Source: Forficula auricularia (Eukaryota; Arthropoda; Insecta; Dermaptera; Forficulidae). From it: a DNA stretch of 64,000 nt. Both the position numbers and the translations under genes were made by a program. The notes beneath the pieces were generated by a model. The model was given only the letters and a program-made list of their open reading frames with translations, ran no database searches and was not told the origin of the DNA. Positions 55,531 through 64,000 of this stretch are shown piece after piece. The stretch is from NCBI GenBank assembly GCA_024734495.1, contig JALMQS010000055.1, positions 7,745,386 through 7,809,385 on the forward strand. The letters are read 5' to 3'. How positions within the stretch are numbered: position 1 is the stretch's first letter; the number at the start of each line of letters is the position of its first letter.

Positions 55531-56462
55531 AAACTATCATCATTGAGTATACAGTCCTAAGACTGGTTTGATGCAACAATCCGTCTCCACTCGACTCTGT
55601 CCTCCGCCAGCTGTTTAACCTCTCTAAATGTCTGGCATCCCATATCCCCAATTATTTGGTTGAAATATTCTAATCTGGGTCTTCCCCTTCCCCTTTTCTT
55701 TCCCACCTCCCCCTCCAAGATATCCCTAAGCAGTCCCCCATGTCTCAGTGTGTGCCCCATCATCTGACCTCTTCTCTTCTTCAGACTCTTCCACAAGGTT
55801 CTTCTTTCTCCGATTTTCCAAGAACTTCTTCATTTGTGATTTTATCCATCCATTTGATATTCATCATTCTTCTGTAGCACCACATTTCGAAAGCCTCCAA
55901 TCTCTTTCTCTCCGCTTTTCCAATTGTCCAGGTTTCACACCCGTACATGGCTATGCTCCATACATATGTCTTCAATAGCAACTTCCTGTTTGCTAAGCTG
56001 ATTGAGGAGGAGCATAGTAGTTTTTGTTTTGAATTAAACCCCATTTTTGCTTGGGCAATTCTTGATTTAATTTCGTTTTTGCTCCTCCCATCCCATGTTA
56101 TTTTACTTCCTAGGTAGCGGAATTCCTTAACTCCTTCTAGGTTTTCTTGGTTAATTTTGATGCATTCCTGTCTCGTTTGTTCTTTTTTTGTACATACTAG
56201 GACCTTGGTTTTATTCTTGTTTATTTTCATTTTGATTTCTTCTATTAGGATTTGGTTAATTCCATTTCAAGGCGTCCTCTAATTCTTTTTTATTGCTTCC
56301 TAGAAGGGCAATGTCATCGGCAAATCTTAACATAGCGATCTTTTGACCTTGGATTTCTATACCTGTATCAATTTTGTCTTTGAATTCTTTAATCGCTTCT
56401 TCTATGTATAAGTTGAAAATCAAGGGTGACAGCACACATCCTTGTCTTACACCTTTTAACGA
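55531..56462 (-). mobile_element. 5'-truncated RTE-clade LINE
   Basis: Minus-strand element beginning inside the reverse transcriptase and ending about 20 bp after the stop codon, with TGATGATAG-type tail bases. A short 3' UTR with a TGA-rich tail fits RTE elements. The coding relic is listed separately. Confidence 0.7.
55557..56462 (-). pseudogene. RTE reverse transcriptase C-terminal half
   Basis: The relic starts at GVRQGCVLSPLIFNLYIEE and shows FADD (catalytic Asp pair) before a shift near 56265. The second piece (56230-55781) holds KTKVLVC, FRYLGSKITWDGR, MYGCETWTI and FEMWCYRRMM. After another shift, the third (55796-55557) has GHTLRHGG and GRGRPRLEYFNQI and ends at 55557. The motif order is that of BovB/RTE proteins. 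Two shifts and the lost N-terminus inactivate it. Confidence 0.8.
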
Positions 56463-56798
56463 ATTTTAAATATTAGATTAAATTTAGATTTAAATGAGTA
56501 TAATTTCGATGGAATATCTCGAAAAAAATCACTTTTTTTAAGCCTCTCTAAAAATCGACATTGATACAAAGGGGGACCCTCATCAACTTGCTTGAGAATT
56601 TATAGAAAAAATAAAATATTAAATTAAATTAGCGTTTGAATAAATATTTATTTAAAAAAAAAACTACGCATTTTAAGCCTGCCTACCGTGTCTTAATCGT
56701 GAAGAAAAATTAGTTTTATTATTATTTTTTGAAGGAATTTGTGTTCTGGATCTCTTGGATATTCGGGATAAGTCAAGAACCACTTCTTAAAAAATTGA
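56463..56798. other. A+T-rich DNA, no gene seen
   Basis: Near 56570 gatacaaagggggaccctc is an inverted trace of the tandem repeat at 54948-55530. Confidence 0.35.
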
Positions 56799-57036
56799 TA
56801 TTTCGGAGAAGCCTCTCGCCTTCTTCAGGGTCTTAATAGCCAACGAAAGGCCTTCTTGTCTCTTTTAACAGTGCTTTTGCTTGATCTTACAATTTGCCAT
56901 TAACAATAACAACATATTTTGTTAATGTTAATGGCAAAATCTATGACAATCCCAATCACTGTTAAATAAGACAAGAAGGTCTTTCGTTGACCTATTAATA
57001 ACCTGAAGTAGGCATAAGGTTCTCCAAAATATCGCC
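56799..57036. repeat. Snapback repeat with hammerhead-like cores
   Basis: Arms of about 105 bp flank a short loop (tgccattaaca.../...tgttaatggca). The left arm carries on its minus strand CTGAAGA (56822-56828) through a stem to GAAA (56801-56804). The right arm has a mutated core, CTGAAGT, with CAAAA. Same layout as the other snapback repeats, but the arm sequence is a different subfamily. Confidence 0.55.
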
Positions 57037-57521
57037 TTTTAGTAAAGAGAATTAAAATGACGATGTAAATCTATTTCATTGTAAATTTATGGTTTTCTTT
57101 ATCCTTGATCTTCAATCAATTTACCATTTAATTAAACAATTTAATTGAATAGCTTATTATGAAAAGCCTAATCTAGTCATGAAAAAGTTTTCACTTTTTC
57201 TTCTAATTTATTTCATGTAAATGGTTAGAAATTAATTTGTTTGTTTTCTCTAAAATTTGACTAAATCTAACAAAAGGTCTAGAGTTTTAGTTCCTGTCTA
57301 CTTTCGAGTGGTTGATTTTTCCACCAGTAATTCGTCAGGGTCCTATATAATAAATCTCTAAAATTATTATCAATCTCATGTTCTACAAATGCTAAATGCT
57401 GAATATCAGAACAAAAGCCTTATCGAAGTCTATTTGTGATAGATAAGTTGATAAGTAGAGTTTTTTGGCATCTTTATTTTCGGAGTTTCTCTTATAGTGA
57501 TAGTATATATGTATCTACATA
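57037..57521. other. A+T-rich DNA, no gene seen
   Basis: The dispersed motif atgaaaaagttttcacttttt occurs at 57179-57199. Confidence 0.35.
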
Positions 57522-58757
57522 AATATTAATAATGATGACGCTGATGTGAATTTTTTTAATTTTAAAACCCACACTAATAGTTTATAACAAATAAAAGTTA
57601 TTAGGTAATTTAAAGTAGTACTTTAAAACCCATTACGGAGTCCAGGAAAGCAGCTCCTAGCCACAAAGATGCTCACCGGAAATCGGGCTTCGCAGCTGTA
57701 TTTTAATAACTTGAAAACTTCTAAATTGATTTTGATTAAATTTACACTATCAAATTTCAAAAGTGCATTAAACTAGATTATAATTTTAATATTATTATTA
57801 TTATATCTTCAAATGGCTTACCAGCGTTTGAAATAAACTGCAACGGATCGTTGCTAAACTTTATCCAAATTCATTTGAAATATTAATATGTTCTTGAGTA
57901 AAGTACTTTAAAATATAATTTTACTAAAAACTTTATTTAACCTTTTTTGTGGTCCTCAAGGTACTTAATTAGGATATTAAATTTCATCAAAATTGGTTAA
58001 GTCATTTTCAAGATATTTAGAAAAAACTAAAAAGTACTGAAATAAAGTACTAATGTTTGTGGACCGATATGTACCAAAAACTAATCAGCGCTTCATTTTG
58101 TTAAACTAATGGTAGGTTTTCAATTTCATTTCAATCAGCGCAAAGGTGTGGAAAAAATCGTGGACGAAAAAACGATAACACACACACACACATACATCCA
58201 TACCATCCCGCACGCACTTCCAAAAAAATGGCACTTTTTGGCCTCTCGACGAGATTCCAGGTAATTTTTGGCAAAACCGTCACGTGCTAAAATTCAATCT
58301 CATTGAATACTTCAATTTGTGACCTTAATTGAGTCCATGGGTTCCGTAGTCTTTACCTGAGGACCCTTTGAAGTCGCGCTTGCCGCGAGAGCGATTCCAA
58401 TACTTTCTCCCATGCTTCGCATTGATAAAGTAATAAAAAGGAGCTCAGAAAAGCTGACTTTTTGATGATCAAACACCTCAAAAGTTACCGTACTAAAATG
58501 TAGTTTAATGCACTTTTGAATTTTGATAGTGTAAATTTAATTAAAAATGAGTTCAGTAGTTTTCACTTTATTAAAATATCAGCTGCGAAGCCCGCTTTCG
58601 GTGAGCATCTTGCTGTTCAGGAGCTACAGCCCCTGACACCTCGTAATCGGTTTTAAATTAATACTTTAAATTTCCTAATAACTTTTATTTGTCGTTAACT
58701 ATTAGTGTGAGTTTTAAAATTAAAAAAAGCACATCGACGTCATTATTATTAAGTACC
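57522..58757. repeat. Large inverted repeat with Helitron-like tail in both arms
   Basis: Arms of about 260 bp (57522-57790 and 58490-58757) are reverse complements at roughly 80%. Each arm contains GATGCTCACCG, then CGGGCTTCGCAGCTG, like the 3' end of Helitron 1 at 50150-50168. The spacer has (AC)n at 58180 and a G+C-rich stretch (58200-58450) with gaagtcgcgcttgccgcgag. There is no open frame of note. Confidence 0.55.
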
Positions 58758-59470
58758 TATAAATAGTTAAAGATGATTAATTATCAGCAAGGGGAGAACC
58801 GTGATTGGAATTAGGTGTACACGTCTTTGGAATTATGTGGAATTATTTTGAATTTCCCCTTCATCTATTGTCTTTTACTTGGAAATGAAAGTCGAAGTGG
58901 AAGTAGGTGTACACGATATTAGGTCGTGGTTTACCCCTCGATTATCAGTCAATAGGTCAGTCGGGTAAAAATAAATTCCTGGATATCTGTCTCAGTATGA
59001 TCATGATTTGATCAAATTTCATTAAATAATCATTATTTCGAGTATAAATTTACTTTTTATACTATTTATTAAAACACCACAGAGTTCTCATTTTCGAAGT
59101 AGAATAAAGAATAATATTAAAAATATATATTTGTGTATTTTTTTTTATTTTTTTCCTAATTTAAAACATGTAAATTTTTTCTGTATATCATTGCATAATA
59201 AAATCAAATTATTTTAATGGATACCTACACCCACACACACCAACTATATCATCCATAATTTTTCGATTAAATATTTTAATTAAAAAAAGGTAAAATTTAA
59301 AAAGTTTAATTAAAAATATAAAACAAAAAAATGTAATTATATAACATATGTATTTATATCTAAAAAATAAAATAAAAACTTTCTCAATTCTATTTATTAT
59401 TTGTTTTAATTATTTATATATAGTATATATAATTTGGTTAATAATAATTAAATATCTGTTGAAACAACTA
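58758..59470. other. A+T-rich DNA, no gene seen
   Basis: No supported feature. Confidence 0.4.
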
Positions 59471-59689
59471 GGGTTGGAAAAATTGTGAGGTTTTTCAGAA
59501 TGATATTTATTTATCATCTATGCAAGTAAAATTTTTCTTTAATTGAGATTGGTGTTAAATCAATTTTTAATGTGTGTTGTGATGGTGGACATACGATACA
59601 TACGATATGTTTCGGTTTTTTACAGAGATGTGAAAAATATGAAACCTCTTAGGTAATTCTGGACATTTTTACTTAAAGAAAGTGGTGTA

Positions 59690-59945
59690 GGTTTTAGGTG
59701 AAACATGATATTAATTATCAAAGTAAAGGCTGTGTAGTTTCACAGTGAATGAAATAAAATTCAAAGAGGTTTATACGAACTCATATATTTCGGATTATTA
59801 GTCCATCATCAGGAGTTTACAGGTTAAAAACTGTAAACTCCTGATAATAATCCGAAATATATTGAGTTTGTATAAACCTCTTTGAGTTTTATTTCATTCA
59901 CTATGAAACTACACACCCTTTACTTTAATAATTAATTCTAGATAA
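59690..59945. repeat. Snapback repeat with hammerhead-like core
   Basis: The arms meet at ctgtaaactcctgat / atcaggagtttacag around gttaaaaa. The left arm on the minus strand reads CTGATGA (59806-59812), TGG/CC stem, GAAA (59788-59791), then AUAUAU. The right arm's core is eroded (CTGATAATAATCCGAAA). Ends share, with the family, ggtgtaggttttaggtgaaa. Confidence 0.6.
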
Positions 59946-60131
59946 TTTTCTTTGAATTTTAATGAATTTTATATTTAAAAAAAATTTGTCTCTCACAAAT
60001 CCTCTTCCGAGAGCACTCTATTTTTGTAAATTACAACTCTTCTTATCTTTTGTCAAGGGAGATCTTGTGGTTTTCTTTAGGCTTATGTATTTTATATTTT
60101 ATAATTCTTCTTAACAGTTTATGAATTGGCA

Positions 60132-62273
60132 TTGTAGATCAGGGGTGTCCAACCTTTTGACCTACACGGGTCACATTTGAAGAAATAAAATTATCTCGCC
60201 CGATATACTAATTCAATTGATATTTTTAGTTAATCAAAAAGAAAGTTAATAATGTAGAGTAATGATATCCACCATGAGAAAGAAGCAAAAATGGCATAGT
60301 GACAACAATCTTTGAGTTCTTTTCCTTCAGAATTTTGGTTTTTAATCAAATAGCACTTAAAAAATGTTAATTACTGAACTAATTAATACGAGTATTTTAG
60401 TAAATGGTAGATGAAGAATAATTTTTACATATTCGAAACTTTATTATTTTTTTACCTGATTGTTGATCTTATAATTTTGCTTTTAGTGAATTTAATTTTT
60501 GAAAATAGCTTCATGTCTATATGTAAATACATATTTCTAAAATGGGGATAAATATTGTGAAGCCAGGAGTATTTGTTACTGGTTGATAATTTTCGTATAA
60601 TTCTAATAAAAAGACATTTTTAAATGTTTCTTTCAGTTCTGATTGCAGTTCCAAAAGAGAGTCTGCAGGTAAAATATTTTACCTAATAAAACTGCATTCA
60701 AATATGCCAAAATTGCGATTATTTTTCACAACGAAATTTTCTCTGGAGAGAGACGGACTGGTAGAAATTTTAATTGAATGTAATGGAAGGCAGCCCAGGG
60801 GTAGTGAGGAAAGAAAAATTAACACATATCAAATAAGGTTGCGATTATTTTTTAGAAAATCTTAATATATTTTTTCACATTCAAAAATGAAATTCTGTCT
60901 TTATTCTTAAAAAACTTTTGGGGAGATTTTCCATTTCTTCCTTATTTAAAAGAGTCTTACTATACTAATTAGATTTTGGAATATCTGGTTCAAGTGGATC
61001 ACACTTACAAGAATAGACCTGTTTCAGACAATTTGAGAATAATTTCTTAATTTCTATTATTCTAGGAATTACCTTTGCACTAGGACCAAAACGATACTCT
61101 TTATAGATAGAAAGAGAATATTCAATTGGACTTCAATTAAAATTCAGACAAAATTCTACAAAAGAAATTGCTTGTTGCGGCTTTAACTAGAAAGGATACC
61201 AAGTCTTGAAAAAGTTTTGATTTTTTATTCTATTTTTTGTATTTCTAATCGCGTTTTCATTTCATTTTATTTTATAAAGAAAAATAAGCTGACGTGTTCT
61301 GATGTGGCCATCCACTTGACTTTACCATACAACCTGGCCCCTCATTTATATTTAATAAAATTATTTATAATCATGTAGGGGGGTTAGTTTTTGCATTTTT
61401 AGACTCCTGGGACCCACTGATTATGTATACAAAATTTGGTTGAGTTTGGTAAATGGCAAAGATTTTCATTTTTTGACCCCTCCGCCCCCCCCCCCCCATT
61501 TCGGGCGGTTAGTTTTTGCATTTTTAGACTTCTTGGGACCCAGTGATTATGTATACAAAATTTGGTTTAGTTTGGTAAATGGCCAAGATTTTCATTTTTT
61601 GACCTCTGCCGCCCCCCCCCTCCCATTTTGGGCGGTTAGATTTTGCATTTTTAGACTTCTGGGGGTCCACTGATTATGTATACAAAATTTGGTTGAGTTT
61701 GCTCAAACGACCTAGATTTTTAATTTTTAACCCCACCTCGACCCCTTCTAATTTTGGGTCGATATGCACCAAAAATCTAATCAGCTCTTAATCTCAATGG
61801 ACCAAAACTATGTGTGAAATTTGGTTTCGATATTCACACTAGTTTTTGAGCTTGCTCGTACACAAATTTGGTAACGCACAGACTAACTAACTAACTAACT
61901 AACTAACAGACATTTTGACATAACAATTATTATCTTGAAAAATATAATTTTTTCGATGTTTACTTATTGGAGCTTTTTTGTAGAGCGAAATGGCATGGTT
62001 TCGCTAAATTTTTTTAATCGAAATAGTTTCAGCCGTTTTTTAGATATTTTGAAAAAAAAAGAAGGAAAAAACACTTTTTTCATGCACGATTACAATACTT
62101 GACCATACCCTGTATGGTAAAGTAAAAATTATATAAGGTAAAATTGAATCAGATATGTTTTCCAGTAAGTACATAAAAATCTTTAAGGAAGTTTATGATT
62201 TTATTTCGGGCCGTATTCATTGCAGTGCCGCATGCGGCCCGCAGGCCGAGGGTAAGTCAGCCCTGTCGTAGGT
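60132..62273 (-). mobile_element. hAT element interrupted by other repeats
   Basis: The left end CAGGGGTGTCCAACC (60140) and the right end CAGGGCTGACTTACC (reverse complement, at 62265) enclose 2126 bp. Candidate 8-bp duplications are TTGTAGAT and TCGTAGGT (6 of 8). Subterminal GCGGGCCGCATGCGGC at the right is typical of hAT. On the minus strand PADSLLELQSELKETF and LFSKIKFTKSKI (60450-60670) look like a decayed hAT C-terminus. The weak TSD match leaves some doubt about pairing these ends. Confidence 0.45.
61294..62122 (+). repeat. 105-bp-unit repeat family, copy C
   Basis: This is the longest copy: gtgttctgatgtggccatcc, CTTTACCATAC (61320-61330), three internal units (starting near 61389, 61510 and 61633), the conserved stretch, a (CTAA)n tract (61893-61906), and the end GTATGGTAAAG (62112-62122). 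Open frames such as 61440-61673 are only the repeated unit read through. Confidence 0.65.
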
Positions 62274-62433
62274 GCTGAAGATGGTTTTCTCTGTAAAAAA
62301 CCGAAACATATCATATGTATGCCCACCATCACAACACAATTGATTTTACACCAATCTTTTTTAAAGAAAAATTTTACTGCACACCTGGTAAATAAATATA
62401 TCATTCCGAAAAGCCTCACAATGTTTCCAACCC

Positions 62434-62915
62434 TGTGGTGTAATCTTTTCGCGGAAGCATCGACGGCCAGTTCACATCATTGGAACCAATCGGCTTCTCC
62501 ATAAACATTTTATATCTGTTGAAAGTTGCATATGCACACACACACACACACGCGCAAAAAGCGTAACTGGAGGCCGACTCAAGTCTGTGTCAATCAATAT
62601 TAATATGTAAGTTAGATTCCACTCAGTACCTACCAATAGAATTCTTGAAGATATTTTATAAAGAAAAAAAAGTTTTTGTTTTTATTAATAAATCTGCTAG
62701 AGATCGATCGATATCTGAATAAATGAAATATTAATTTTATTGCTTTATTAGAGTTCAACAGTCCTGTAACTATTTGAAAGGGAAATCAAGTGGTGTGGTC
62801 ACCATACGACTTTCACATTCTCACTTATTTGAAATCATTGCGACACTCCTAATTAACACCCTTCCTTTATTTTCATTCGAAACTACCGAAATTGTATTCT
62901 ATTCAATGTGGCTTG
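62434..62915. other. Mixed DNA, no gene seen
   Basis: A short (CA)n tract lies at 62534-62550. No gene is supported. Confidence 0.4.
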
Positions 62916-63199
62916 TTATAGATCAGGGGTCTTCAAACTTTTTCAAGGTGCAGCAAATTTTAAGTAAAAGTTCCGATGTGCACATTATTCTCTCAAAACG
63001 TAGAAAATAACAGCTTCAGTATATTTACAATTTACATTATACCTGTAATACCGCTTAATTATCTAATCATTAGATTACATTAATTTAGCTTTTTTTACTT
63101 ATTTTAAAGATGTAACATTTTTTAAGTAAAATAACCACATCGGTGAGGTGCACCTGAAAGTTCTCCGCGGTGCATAGTTTGACGACCCCTGTTATAGAT
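62916..63199. mobile_element. hAT MITE with perfect 8-bp TSD
   Basis: The 268-bp element (62924-63191) has TIRs CAGGGGTCTTCAAACT and CAGGGGTCGTCAAACT. TTATAGAT is duplicated exactly at 62916-62923 and 63192-63199. Subterminal GGTGCA occurs at both ends. There is no transposase. Confidence 0.85.
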
Positions 63200-63330
63200 A
63201 GATAATGTTTATTATATGACCGAATGGTTGAATTTATCCCATTGGGAATTTGAGCAAACTAGCAAAAGGTTAGGTTAACAAGATTGAAGTAATTTTTGGA
63301 GACGGGCTGATAAGTGAATTGTGTGGATAT

Positions 63331-64000
63331 TATTATTATTATTATTATTATTTATTTGGCTCAGTTTACATACACAGTTTACATGTATATTAATACATAT
63401 TGAACCTTAACAATATTTATCAATTAAAATTAGAATCAAAATTCAAATCATGAACCCAACTATATGTATTATATTAAAATGAAATAAAATAAAATTTAAC
63501 CCTCTGTAAGATTAATCTTGAGTCGAGGGTTAAATTTTAAGAAAAATTAACAGAAAAATTCAAAAACATAAATTTAATAAATTACTTTAAATTAAAGACA
63601 TAAAAGAACAAAGACAAATTAAAAAGTAAAACAACATAAAACAAAGTAAATCAAAACAAAATAAAATAAAAACGTCATACAAAATCACATTCTTAGAAAG
63701 CCAGAATTAATTAAAAAGCTCTTTATATGTCTAACATTTCTAAATTGATCATAATTATATCTATACTTTATTGCCATTCTCAGGCCAACAATTTGAGCAT
63801 GTCTCGAGTATAATTCAGTTTTAATCCTGGGCAAAATTATATTTGTTCTGTTAGATATACGTGTGGGGTAATAATGCAAATTGTAATTTGTACAATTTAT
63901 TCTATATAAATGAATACAAGCATTCAATAGGAATAATTGTCTTAAATTCAGTACCCTAAACTCATCATATAACGCCAGTGTGGCAAATCTTGGATGCTTT
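63331..64000 (-). mobile_element. LINE 3' end running off the window
   Basis: On the minus strand a coding end (64000-63685) is followed by a 3' UTR of about 330 bp and the tail CTGAGCCAAATAAATAATAA with further TAA units. The UTR contains a 14-bp hairpin, AAAATTTAACCCTC (63491-63504) with its complement at 63525-63538. The 5' part lies beyond the window edge. Confidence 0.65.
63685..64000 (-). CDS. LINE protein C-terminus (partial)
   Basis: An open frame without damage enters from the window edge. It reads LYDEFRVLNLRQLFLLNACI, then PTRISNRTNIILPR and SRHAQIVGLRMAIKYRYN, and ends IKSFLINSGFLRM at 63685. The layout (LYxEFxVLNLxxL, then TRxxxN, then a final FLxxxGFLR) is that of the C-terminal domain following the polymerase in several insect non-LTR elements. 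No polymerase motif is inside the window, so the clade and integrity cannot be judged. Confidence 0.55.
   Translation of the reverse strand, partial: KHPRFATLALYDEFRVLNLRQLFLLNACIHLYRINCTNYNLHYYPTRISNRTNIILPRIKTELYSRHAQIVGLRMAIKYRYNYDQFRNVRHIKSFLINSGFLRM

Larger units (their letters stand above)
59471..62433. repeat. Outer inverted repeat of a nested element complex
   Basis: Arms 59471-59628 and 62284-62433 are reverse complements, sharing tgttgtgatggtggrcatac and gatatgtttcggttttttac. The right arm carries CTGAAGA (62275-62281), a TGGTTTT/AAAAACC stem and GAAA (62303-62306) followed by CAUAUC. Inside lie a small snapback repeat, a hAT and copy C of the 105-bp-unit family. Confidence 0.6.

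Noticed and set aside
61440..61673. 77-codon frame with repeated FHFLTPP and RFCIFRLLG words
   Set aside because: Pure translation of the repeated 105-bp DNA unit.
62774..63010. 78-codon frame near the end
   Set aside because: It runs across the boundary of the hAT MITE at 62924, so it cannot be a single gene.

Overview
The window reads as A+T-rich (about 70% or more by eye) non-coding DNA from an arthropod nuclear genome, most likely an insect. The evidence is the mixture of mobile element families: Tc1/mariner, hAT, Helitron, Penelope-like, I-like, RTE, Jockey and CR1/L2-like elements, plus tRNA-derived SINEs. I found no convincing host protein-coding gene, CRISPR array, rRNA gene or prokaryotic feature. 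The window is best described as an intergenic or intronic stretch filled with nested, mostly decayed transposable elements. A few islands of more balanced composition may be conserved or regulatory.

Layout. 0-8 kb: a snapback repeat with a hammerhead-like core, a SINE with a BovB-like tail, a Tc1-like MITE holding a TTAA-flanked MITE, a degraded Helitron-like element and a second SINE family. 8.6-9.7 kb: a broken CR1/L2-type LINE. 9.8-14.1 kb: several inverted repeats, a LINE tail and a SINE with a perfect 15-bp target-site duplication. 15.3-20.4 kb: the largest gene-like unit, an I-clade-like LINE on the minus strand. Its 1254-residue ORF2 (endonuclease, reverse transcriptase, RNase H, zinc knuckle) is open, but its gag-like ORF1 is broken. 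20.7-29 kb: a repeat with an internal 105-bp unit, a TA-flanked pogo-like element, a mini-mariner remnant, a truncated Jockey element and a Harbinger-like MITE inside a decayed transposase. 30-37.4 kb: a tRNA-Thr half, a mariner pseudogene, dispersed duplications and a repeat bracketed by about 210-bp direct repeats. 37.4-44.3 kb: more snapback repeats, a tRNA-like SINE with a complete cloverleaf but a 31-nt D-loop, a hAT with a perfect 8-bp TSD, and a Penelope-like GIY-YIG remnant. 44.6-54.4 kb: a DUF4817-like fragment, two Tc1 copies (one deleted, one nearly complete), a hAT remnant and two abutting Helitrons. One of the Helitrons carries an extremely G-rich block. 54.9-64 kb: a tandem repeat, an RTE LINE, large inverted repeats, a nested hAT complex, a hAT MITE with a perfect TSD, and the 3' end of another LINE running off the window.

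Common thread. About ten repeats, several arranged as head-to-head hairpins, share a core of CTGAWGA, a short stem-loop, then GAA-A-N4-U. This resembles the minimal hammerhead ribozymes known from Penelope-like retroelement terminal repeats. A GIY-YIG endonuclease fragment of Penelope type lies 243 bp upstream of one such core. I infer that the snapback repeats are terminal or non-autonomous derivatives of Penelope-like elements. This is the most interesting signal in the window. Every element assignment rests on motif reading only; no database search was possible.
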